Origin: Bacteroidota bacterium
GTDB taxonomy: Bacteria; Bacteroidota; Bacteroidia; Bacteroidales; VadinHA17
Direction of reading: 5' to 3'
Length of the DNA: 64,000 nucleotides
NCBI GenBank assembly: GCA_016718875.1
Contig: JADKBL010000003.1
Coordinates: 62,001 to 126,000, forward strand
Made by a program: the position numbers and the translations under genes
Notes under the pieces: model-generated
What the model saw: only the letters and a program-made list of their open reading frames with translations
Told to the model about the DNA's origin: nothing
Databases searched by the model: none
Shown here: positions 18,405-25,780 of the stretch, piece after piece
Layout of the letters: the number at the start of each line of letters is the position of its first letter
Numbering within the stretch: position 1 is the stretch's first letter

Positions 18405-18602
18405 GTAGTGGCACATTAAAAAGTTTGAATTTTTCTAATCCCAAGGTAAAAATAATTATTTGAATTTTTTGCTGTAATAACACTAAGCAACCGTTTTCAA
18501 AAAAAAGCAATTGGATTAGAAATAATCCCTCTCTGTAGATATTATTTTTTCAGGACCACTGTAATATTTTACTTTACATAAAGCATATAAACCTGAAACA
18601 AA
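18405..18602. other. Divergent intergenic region with two alternative pairings
   Basis: Between GH16 and FKBP starts. TTTCTAATCC (18432-18441) is the exact complement of GGATTAGAAA (18513-18522). The right arm can instead fold locally as GGATTA-GAAA-TAATCC (18513-18528), a 6-bp stem with a GNRA loop. AT-rich elsewhere. No clear promoter pair was identified. Confidence 0.35.
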
Positions 18603-19103
18603 ATGACCAGGACAAAAATATTACTTCTTCTCACAGGATTAGTTTTGACATTTTCACTTTCCTCATGCCTTAAGAATTATATAAGACAAAGTGAAGAAGA
18701 AGAGACTGCTGCGATACAGAATTATCTGAACAATAATCCATCTCTTTTATTTGAGTTAAAGTCAAGCGGCCTGTATTACCTTGAAGTAACCTCCGGGAGC
18801 GGACTGCAGCCTGCTTCACATGATACAGCCTATGTCTTTTATACAACAAAACTACTCGACGGAACAATCATAGATACAAATGAAGGCACTACTGACACAT
18901 TGTCTTTTCCGGTAAATTCCGGTTATGTTATCAGTGGATTTGATGAAGGAGTTGCTTATATGAAAGAAGGAGGAAAATCGATTCTTCTTATTCCCTCAAG
19001 TCTGGCTTATGGTTCAACAGGAGATTATTACGGGAATATATCAGGATTTACACCGCTTTTATTTACTGTTAAGCTCATCACGGTGGTTAAGGGGCCTCAG
19101 TGA
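18603..19103 (+). CDS. FKBP-type peptidyl-prolyl isomerase lipoprotein
   Basis: The 166-aa protein has a lipoprotein signal with the lipobox SLSSC (C22), a short charged segment, and a C-terminal FKBP domain from about residue 55 (GLYYLEVTSGSG, SGYVISGFDEGVAYMKEGGKSILLIPSSLAYG, PLLFTVKLITV). It would catalyse cis-trans proline isomerisation of envelope proteins and may help outer-membrane protein folding. The domain is full length. It heads a plus-strand series with the small lipoprotein and the AsmA-like gene, with gaps of 82 and 47 nt. Confidence 0.9.
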   Translation: MTRTKILLLLTGLVLTFSLSSCLKNYIRQSEEEETAAIQNYLNNNPSLLFELKSSGLYYLEVTSGSGLQPASHDTAYVFYTTKLLDGTIIDTNEGTTDTLSFPVNSGYVISGFDEGVAYMKEGGKSILLIPSSLAYGSTGDYYGNISGFTPLLFTVKLITVVKGPQ

Positions 19104-19185
19104 AAAGGTAAACTACTATAAAAGTTATTAATTTCATCAGTAATTTTTACTAATTTAGAATCCTGAATCACTTAAAATATTCTGG

Positions 19186-19551
19186 ATGAAAAGGACACTT
19201 TTATATCTTACTCTTTTCACGGTAATTTCAATGTTTACCGTTTCATGCGAACCTGAAGCAGATGTATCTTTTGATCAATCTCTTCTCATTGGAAAATGGA
19301 AATCAGGAACTTTATATTATAAGTATCTTTCGGGGGGAACCGGTGGGACCTGGGATACTGCAGATGATGTCACGGAAGCAGAAGCACAGGCTTTTACCTG
19401 GACTCTGGTAAAATCTGACCTGACACATGTTCACATCATGGAAATAGGGGGTTCAGTTCCAAAAGTCTATACTGTTACAGAATTAACAGCAACATCGTTA
19501 AAATATCATGATGATTTTGGTGTAAACTTTTCCTTTACAAAAGTTCCATAG
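19186..19551 (+). CDS. Small lipocalin-like lipoprotein
   Basis: The 121-aa protein has a clear lipoprotein signal (MKRTLLYLTL...FTVSC, C21). The mature part is short and beta-rich, opening with LLIGKWKSGTLYY, the kind of GxW start strand seen in lipocalin-like domains of Bacteroidota. Ligand and role are unknown. It lies between the FKBP gene and the AsmA-like gene, all on the plus strand, which suggests an envelope-related unit. Confidence 0.7.
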   Translation: MKRTLLYLTLFTVISMFTVSCEPEADVSFDQSLLIGKWKSGTLYYKYLSGGTGGTWDTADDVTEAEAQAFTWTLVKSDLTHVHIMEIGGSVPKVYTVTELTATSLKYHDDFGVNFSFTKVP

Positions 19552-19598
19552 CAGTGTTATATCTGCTTAATTAATTACAAGAGATAAATTTTCCGGAA

Positions 19599-22589
19599 AT
19601 GAAAAAGGCTCTTAAAATCATTCTATTGTCCATAGCATCCATACTTGCCATCATTCTTCTTGTTGTCAGTGTTGCTTTATGGCTGGTTTTTACACCCGAA
19701 AGGCTTACTCCCATTGTACATAAACAAGCAGAAAAGTACATCACCTGTCAGTCGGATCTGGGTGAAATTGAACTGACATTTTTCAGCACTTTCCCGAATT
19801 TCGGAATTAAGATCAGCAACTTCTCCCTTATCAATCCTGTTGCAGGAGCGCCATCGGACACACTGATAAGCGTTAATGAAATAACAGGTATTGTGGATGC
19901 AAAAGCCTTCTGGAAAAACAATGAACTGATTCTTATCGGCCTGGAAATGAAGCAGGGAACAATAAATGTATGGGCCGACAGTACAGGTAAAACCAACTAT
20001 GATATTTTTGCAGCAGACACTTCACAGGTTCCCGAAACTGAAGAAGAATCAGATACGATTTCTCCTGATATTGATATCCGGAAGATTGCCCTCAGTGGCA
20101 TTGACATCAGTTATATAGATCTCTCACTGAAAATGAAGTCGGAGATTAAAGATCTGAATTCAGAAATATCAGGGATGATCAATACTGACAGTATCACCTG
20201 TAAAATAAAAATCAATAGTCCAGCAGTATCATTGGAATATGAAGGTGAAAAGTACCTTCATAATACTTCTCTCAGCCTGGATATCCCTCTTGATTTTCTG
20301 CCATCACGACAATTTATCAGGATAAAGGAAGGTTCAGCCTCTGTAAACGGACTGGAATTACTTATGAACGGAACTGCAGAAAATGATACCATTAACAAAA
20401 ACATAATAACCGATCTCACATACAGGCTGGAATCATGGCCTTTAAGTAGCATCATTGCCCTTGTTCCTCAATCATTCAATTCATATCTCAAAGGGATTGA
20501 AGCAGATGGATTATTAACATCACAGGGCAGTATAAAGGGAATAATGAATGATTCGATAATGCCGATGATTGATATTCAGCTTGAGATGAAAAACGGAGCT
20601 TTGAAATATTCAGAATTCCCCTTGCCTCTTCATGATATTTCCGGAAAGATAAGGCTCGTAACCGACCTTAAAACTGACGCTGTTTCTTATCTTAATATCG
20701 GCCTTTTCTCAGCAAAAACTCCGGGATCATCATTCAGTACCGAGGGTAAGATAACCCGGCTCTTTTCTGATATCCACTGCGATCTTATCACAACTGCAGG
20801 ACTCAACCTGGGCGAGTTTGAAAGCATGATACCCGACAGCATGGATCTTAAAGTAAAAGGCAGGGTTAATGGCAAAATCAAATCCGTCTTTTCAATGAGC
20901 CAGATGGAAAAGATGCAGATTGAGAAAATGAAATTGTCAGGTTCAATGAGACTCTCTGATTTCTTTGCATATTATGATAGTATGACGGTTAAAACAGATA
21001 AATCGGACATTGAATTTGCACTCCCCAACTATAAAGCTGCAACAAAAAACACCAGGTTTGCTTTTGCAAAAATAGTAATGCAAAACTTTACTACCTCAAT
21101 GGAAGGAAGTTATAATGCGACACTTAAAAATGCAACATTGGTTCTGGAGACTTCTGATGCAAGGGATACCACAAGAATACCTGACCTGATATGCTCCTTC
21201 AATATGGATTCACTGTCAGCAGTAATGGATACTATGAGCATAGCTGTTTCAAAACCATATGGCAAAGTTCTTATATCTCCAAGATCCGGCAGCCCTGATC
21301 AGCCTCATATAACTTTATCATATAACAGTGAAAACCTGAAAACAGCAGCAGGTCAGACCTCTGTCGCAGTAAAGAGGATCAGTATTAATACAGACATTCT
21401 GAATGATAATTCACAAAAGGATATATTTCTCCAGTGGATGGCGAAAGGGTCACTTGACGTTGATAATTGTTTAATTAACATGTCAGGACTGGCATACCCT
21501 GTTAAGATTCCTTCAATTAAGATGAATTTCGATCCTGAAACATTCAATATAAAAGAGAGTAAACTTGTTATTGACAAATCTGATTTTCAGCTAACAGGAA
21601 ATCTGAATAACATACTCTCATATTTCCGTGGTGATTCCATACTCAGAGGTGACTTCAGTTTTGTATCCAATACAACCGATGTATTACAATTAATGGCTCT
21701 TACAAATGGTATCGGGAACGATTCAACAAAAGTTGAAACTGTTGATACCGTGGCTGCTGACACATCCTATACAGGACCTTATATGGTCCCTAAAAACATT
21801 GACCTGTTTCTCACTACCAATATCCGCACTGCCACCATGGGAATCGATACTGCCACAAATATTATTGGCAGCGTTCAGATACATGATGGCATTCTGGTTC
21901 TTGACAACCTGTCGTTTAAAACACCGGCAGCCAAAATGCAGCTGACTGCTATGTACAGGACACCACGGAAGAATCATCTTTACCTTGGGCTTGATTACCA
22001 TATGCTTGACATCGAAATTGAGAAATTACTCTCCATGATACCCGATATTGACACACTGATGCCAATGCTTCGTTCTTTCAGGGGAAAAGGGGAATTCCAT
22101 ATAGCTGTTGAAACATACCTCGATTCGATGTATAATGTCAAAAAATCGACAATACGTGGCGCCTCATCAATAAAGGGTACCAACCTTGTTCTTATGGATG
22201 GCGAAACTTTCGGTGAAATAGCCAAGACTCTTAAATTCAGCAAACATGCTGTGAACAAGGTTGACTCACTATCAGCCGAATTCACGATTTTCAGAAATGA
22301 GATAGATATTTACCCCTTCCTTATTGTCATGGACAGGTACAAAGCAGTTATATCAGGCCGCCATAATTTTGACATGAGCTACGATTACCACATTTCAGTG
22401 GTAGACTGCCCTATCCCAATCAAACTTGGAGTTGACGTAAAAGGGACTGAAGAGGCAATGAAATATAATCTGGCAAAGTGCAAATACGCGGAATTTTACA
22501 GACCAACGTCAAAAAATGTAGTGGAGAACAAGCAGATAGAACTGAGAAAACTGATCCGCGATGCGCTTACTCTGAATGTGAAGCAATAA
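19599..22589 (+). CDS. AsmA-family inner-membrane/periplasmic protein
   Basis: The 996-aa protein has one N-terminal membrane helix (about residues 6-31), followed by a very long beta-rich periplasmic part. The AsmA N-terminal pattern (TFFSTFPNFGIKISNFSL) and the C-terminal AsmA_2-like region (about 750-960, VLDNLSFKTPAAKM, ADTSYTGPY just before it) are visible. AsmA-like proteins form long periplasmic bridges that carry phospholipid to, or help protein assembly in, the outer membrane. Length fits the Bacteroidota forms. No internal frame lesion was found. Confidence 0.85.
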   Translation: MKKALKIILLSIASILAIILLVVSVALWLVFTPERLTPIVHKQAEKYITCQSDLGEIELTFFSTFPNFGIKISNFSLINPVAGAPSDTLISVNEITGIVDAKAFWKNNELILIGLEMKQGTINVWADSTGKTNYDIFAADTSQVPETEEESDTISPDIDIRKIALSGIDISYIDLSLKMKSEIKDLNSEISGMINTDSITCKIKINSPAVSLEYEGEKYLHNTSLSLDIPLDFLPSRQFIRIKEGSASVNGLELLMNGTAENDTINKNIITDLTYRLESWPLSSIIALVPQSFNSYLKGIEADGLLTSQGSIKGIMNDSIMPMIDIQLEMKNGALKYSEFPLPLHDISGKIRLVTDLKTDAVSYLNIGLFSAKTPGSSFSTEGKITRLFSDIHCDLITTAGLNLGEFESMIPDSMDLKVKGRVNGKIKSVFSMSQMEKMQIEKMKLSGSMRLSDFFAYYDSMTVKTDKSDIEFALPNYKAATKNTRFAFAKIVMQNFTTSMEGSYNATLKNATLVLETSDARDTTRIPDLICSFNMDSLSAVMDTMSIAVSKPYGKVLISPRSGSPDQPHITLSYNSENLKTAAGQTSVAVKRISINTDILNDNSQKDIFLQWMAKGSLDVDNCLINMSGLAYPVKIPSIKMNFDPETFNIKESKLVIDKSDFQLTGNLNNILSYFRGDSILRGDFSFVSNTTDVLQLMALTNGIGNDSTKVETVDTVAADTSYTGPYMVPKNIDLFLTTNIRTATMGIDTATNIIGSVQIHDGILVLDNLSFKTPAAKMQLTAMYRTPRKNHLYLGLDYHMLDIEIEKLLSMIPDIDTLMPMLRSFRGKGEFHIAVETYLDSMYNVKKSTIRGASSIKGTNLVLMDGETFGEIAKTLKFSKHAVNKVDSLSAEFTIFRNEIDIYPFLIVMDRYKAVISGRHNFDMSYDYHISVVDCPIPIKLGVDVKGTEEAMKYNLAKCKYAEFYRPTSKNVVENKQIELRKLIRDALTLNVKQ

Positions 22590-22617
22590 ATATCTCAAAT
22601 AACTTTCTGATTCTGAT

Positions 22618-23670
22618 TTATACAACAGGTTTCATCCACATTAACTGCTGCTCGATATTATCATGAAGTTTGTACTTCTTTATATGGTCACTTATTTTCT
22701 CCCCTACAATTTCTATCTTGCTCAGGTCAGCCTCACCAATCCCGCTCTGGGCACAAAAATTAAGCCATCCTACAATTCCGAAATCTATACCCATTAGTTC
22801 AACAGAAACCCTGTCGGCAGCATACCAGTCAGTACTCGCCACGCATATTCTGTGATCAACAGGAGTTCCCAGCCTTGGGCCATTTCCCTCCATACCTTCA
22901 AAACCATCAATCACGGCCAGGTGAGGATGAACTCTTGATGAAAGACTATAGAGGTTGTAATTTATACCCCTGGCCCCGTTTCCATGAATAACGGGTTTAT
23001 CGCTTTTAGTTCCGGATTTGGTTTTATTGTCAAGTCTGAATCCGATATCCTTTACCGGGGCTCCGAAAACTATATTCTTCAGGGAGAGAGTGGCTACGGC
23101 CAGATTATGTGTTTTCATCCTGGCAACCGAAACAACATAGGAATCAGGACTGAGTATTATATTCGAAAACCTAACTGGGTGTGGTCTGAAATCCTTCTGA
23201 TCTATTACATATAATAATTCGGAACCTTCACTGTCGAGTTCAACATATTTTACCGGATATTTTTTTTCGAGGCTGTAATAACCATAATTGCTGAATCCTT
23301 CAAAGGCAGGAGCATTACCTGCAGATTCGGCAATGATGACATTATCAAGCTTCTTTATTGATTTAAGAAATTCAAGTATTCCTTCAAGAGTCTCAACATG
23401 AGTTGCACATGCAGGAACCTCGGTGGATACCATGTTGGGTTTGAGTACCACTCTGCGGTTTCCTATGGCCTGCTTTATCTGTTTGGAATAAGGCTGGAGA
23501 GCCCTGAATGCCAGGTCAGCCCTGCTGCCTCCGGTTGATATGGCAACACTGGGTTTGGATGATTGCACTTCAGGCGCTGATGATATGATATCAAAAGGTC
23601 CGAAAAAGGATGATGCAGCTCCTGCTATTACTGAGGTTTTTATAAAACCGCGTCTGTCAATGCTTTTCAT
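22618..23670 (-). CDS. DUF362 domain protein with Tat signal
   Basis: The 350-aa protein starts with a Tat motif (DRRGFIKTS) and hydrophobic stretch. The body matches DUF362: GNRRVVLKPNMV, NVIIAESAGNAP, VSVARMKTHNLAVATLSLKN, then DGFEGMEGNGP and the GIDFGIVGWLNF region. The family's chemistry is not established; members are often found with iron-sulfur proteins. Export in folded form by Tat hints at a bound cofactor (inference). It is convergent with the AsmA-like gene and divergent from the porin. Confidence 0.85.
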   Translation of the reverse strand: MKSIDRRGFIKTSVIAGAASSFFGPFDIISSAPEVQSSKPSVAISTGGSRADLAFRALQPYSKQIKQAIGNRRVVLKPNMVSTEVPACATHVETLEGILEFLKSIKKLDNVIIAESAGNAPAFEGFSNYGYYSLEKKYPVKYVELDSEGSELLYVIDQKDFRPHPVRFSNIILSPDSYVVSVARMKTHNLAVATLSLKNIVFGAPVKDIGFRLDNKTKSGTKSDKPVIHGNGARGINYNLYSLSSRVHPHLAVIDGFEGMEGNGPRLGTPVDHRICVASTDWYAADRVSVELMGIDFGIVGWLNFCAQSGIGEADLSKIEIVGEKISDHIKKYKLHDNIEQQLMWMKPVV

Positions 23671-23781
23671 GTTACCTGATTTAAATTAAACTGTATTAAA
23701 AGATCTGTTGAAATTAAGAATAAAAACAGAACCAAAATGTTAAGAAAGTTAAAACTTTATATGATTTAAATGAATATGCGA

Positions 23782-23799
23782 TTTGATTATTGAATCAAA
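23782..23799. other. Perfect short hairpin in a divergent intergenic region
   Basis: TTTGATT (23782-23788), loop ATTG, AATCAAA (23793-23799) lies midway between DUF362 and the porin gene. It could be an operator or chance structure in AT-rich DNA. Confidence 0.25.
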
Positions 23800-23887
23800 A
23801 TAATCCCCATTTTTGTAAGAATTCTCAATTTCCAATGCGTTATTTACACTCACGATTCTACAGACAAACTGCTAAATTAAAACCCTT

Positions 23888-25192
23888 ATGAAAAGGTATT
23901 TGCTGGTTACATTACTAATCCTGTCGGTAACGGAGGTTTATTCGCAGCTCGATCCATTATGGATTCAGGATACATCATTTGTCAAGGAGCTGTATGTAAT
24001 GAAGAATAAGTTTCAGAGTCTTTCATTTACCGGTTATCTTCAGGTACAGCATCAGTGGGCAGACTCCGCAGGCATATCAAGTTTCAACGGGGGTGATTTT
24101 GCTCCGGCTTCTGACCAGCGGTATATGATTCGCAGGGGACGTTTTCGTCTCGATTATGAACGGAGAACGGCAGAGGGATTCTACAGGTATAATTTCGCAC
24201 TCCAGTTTGATGGCACAGAGAAAGGGGTAAATATCAGGGATATGTTCGGCCGTATTTATGAAAACAAATGGAATAATTTCGTAGCAACAGTTGGGGTCTT
24301 CAACCGGCCATTCAGCTATGAGCTCAACTATTCCTCATCACTGCGTGAAAGTCCGGAACGGGGCCGTATGTCGCAGATACTTATGAAGACCGAAAGAGAC
24401 ATGGGGGCGATGCTCTCATTTGATCCACAGGACAGAAGAAAAAAAATATATCCACTTAAAATTGATGCAGGATTTTTTAATGGACAGGGCCTCACCGGGA
24501 CAGGAGAATATGATTCATTCAAGGATTTCATTACCCGTGCTTCACTCAAAAGGACTAAGATTGCTGACAATCTCTACCTTTCAGGAGGGGCATCATATCT
24601 TAACGGTGGATTCTCAAACGGATCGGATGTGTTTTTCAGAGCAGAGGAGAATTTATCAGGGAGTTATGCTTTCATTCCTGACACATCGTCTAAGAATAAA
24701 GGGAAAAAATCCCCAAGGATCTATTATGGTGCTGATATTCAGATCATCTGGGATAATGCTCTGGGAAGGACAGAGTTAAGAGGTGAATATATGACTGGTA
24801 CACAGTCTTCCACCTCCTCTTCTTCAGTTACGCCTCCTGTGCTGCCAGTGAATAAGCTGCTCCAGCCGGAAGCCATATATATAAGGGATTTTAATGGTGC
24901 CTATTTCTACCTGCTTCAGACATTTTTTAAAAAGCACCAGGTTTTTGCCAAATATGACTGGTATGATCCTAATACAAGAATTAAAGGAGAAGAACTCAAA
25001 CCTGTAAATAATTTTGGGGCTGCAGATTTAAGATTTGATACTTTCGGAACCGGCTATATCTTCTATCTGAATGATAATTTGAAATTTGTCTTTTATTACG
25101 ACCATCCTGTAAATGAGAAATCAGCAGTTAAAGGGTTTTCAAAAGATCTTAAAGATGATACTTACACAATAAGAGTTCAGTTCAGATTTTAG
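23888..25192 (+). CDS. Phosphate-selective porin O/P family protein
   Basis: The 434-aa protein has a Sec signal (MKRYLLVTLLILSVTEVYSQ) and a 400-residue beta-barrel with regular aromatic-ended strands, closing with TYTIRVQFRF, whose terminal Phe is the usual outer-membrane insertion signal. N-terminal features (FTGYLQVQHQWAD, MIRRGRFRLDYE, MFGRIYENKWNN) match the OprP/OprO-type family. Despite the name, substrate in Bacteroidota members is often unknown and may be phosphate or another anion. No pho-type regulator is adjacent. Confidence 0.85.
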   Translation: MKRYLLVTLLILSVTEVYSQLDPLWIQDTSFVKELYVMKNKFQSLSFTGYLQVQHQWADSAGISSFNGGDFAPASDQRYMIRRGRFRLDYERRTAEGFYRYNFALQFDGTEKGVNIRDMFGRIYENKWNNFVATVGVFNRPFSYELNYSSSLRESPERGRMSQILMKTERDMGAMLSFDPQDRRKKIYPLKIDAGFFNGQGLTGTGEYDSFKDFITRASLKRTKIADNLYLSGGASYLNGGFSNGSDVFFRAEENLSGSYAFIPDTSSKNKGKKSPRIYYGADIQIIWDNALGRTELRGEYMTGTQSSTSSSSVTPPVLPVNKLLQPEAIYIRDFNGAYFYLLQTFFKKHQVFAKYDWYDPNTRIKGEELKPVNNFGAADLRFDTFGTGYIFYLNDNLKFVFYYDHPVNEKSAVKGFSKDLKDDTYTIRVQFRF

Positions 25193-25222
25193 ACTCCTAT
25201 CCGACAAATAACATTGCCAGAT

Positions 25223-25288
25223 AATAAGTCCGAAGAATATAGTTCTTAATATTCCTGCAAGGCAGAAAAATGTTTCTGCGGACTTATT
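25223..25288 (+). ncRNA. Possible three-way-junction structured RNA
   Basis: Three helices fit together without overlap. P1 is 9 bp (AATAAGTCC 25223-25231 with GGACTTATT 25280-25288). P2 is 6 bp (GAATAT 25235-25240 with ATATTC 25249-25254). P3 is 7 bp (GCAGAAA 25262-25268 with TTTCTGC 25273-25279), directly abutting P1. It lies downstream of the porin stop and 63 nt before the next start. It could be a 3' processing/termination structure of the porin mRNA or a leader element of the next gene. No known class recognised. Confidence 0.35.
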
Positions 25289-25303
25289 TGAATTGATATT
25301 TTA

Positions 25304-25322
25304 CAACAATTCTGAATTGTTG
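25304..25322. promoter_or_regulatory. Palindrome upstream of the HsmA-like gene
   Basis: CAACAATTCTGAATTGTTG is a perfect palindrome around a single central T, 29 nt before the ATG at 25351. The half-site size suits a dimeric regulator; no regulator is adjacent. Confidence 0.3.
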
Positions 25323-25350
25323 TTATCTTCATATTTCCAATTTGATTTAG

Positions 25351-25731
25351 ATGACTATAACAACTGCCTTCTCTGCAACACTTATCACTCTTGCCCTATT
25401 ATTCTATTCTTCCGGTGTCTGGGCTGAACGGATTACAAGATATCTTAAAGGATGGCATGTGGCTGCTTTCTGGACTGGATTTCTTTTTGATGTATCAGGT
25501 ACATGGGCTATGGGTAAACTGTCGGATGATCCATTCAATATTCTCGATCTGCATACACTCACCGGACAAATAGCACTATGGCTAATGCTTGTTCATGCCA
25601 TATGGGCAACAGTGGTTGTAAGAAAGGGCAGTGAGAACTTCCGGAAGCAGTTTCACAATTACAGCCTGATTGTATGGCTCATCTGGCTTATTCCCTACTT
25701 TGGAGGAATGCTGATGGGAATGTCAGGCTAA
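25351..25731 (+). CDS. HsmA-like (TIGR03987-type) small membrane protein
   Basis: The 126-aa protein has four predicted membrane helices (about 5-22, 33-50, 65-88, 100-122) and conserved His residues, one in HTLTGQIALWLMLVHAIWATVV. This fits the HsmA/TIGR03987 family of short four-helix membrane proteins, whose function is not firmly known. It is a stand-alone plus-strand gene between the porin and the GH9 gene, with structured DNA just upstream. Confidence 0.7.
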   Translation: MTITTAFSATLITLALLFYSSGVWAERITRYLKGWHVAAFWTGFLFDVSGTWAMGKLSDDPFNILDLHTLTGQIALWLMLVHAIWATVVVRKGSENFRKQFHNYSLIVWLIWLIPYFGGMLMGMSG

Positions 25732-25780
25732 TTTTTAAACATCTAAATAAACTTATCTGAATTACTATAAAATGTATAAT

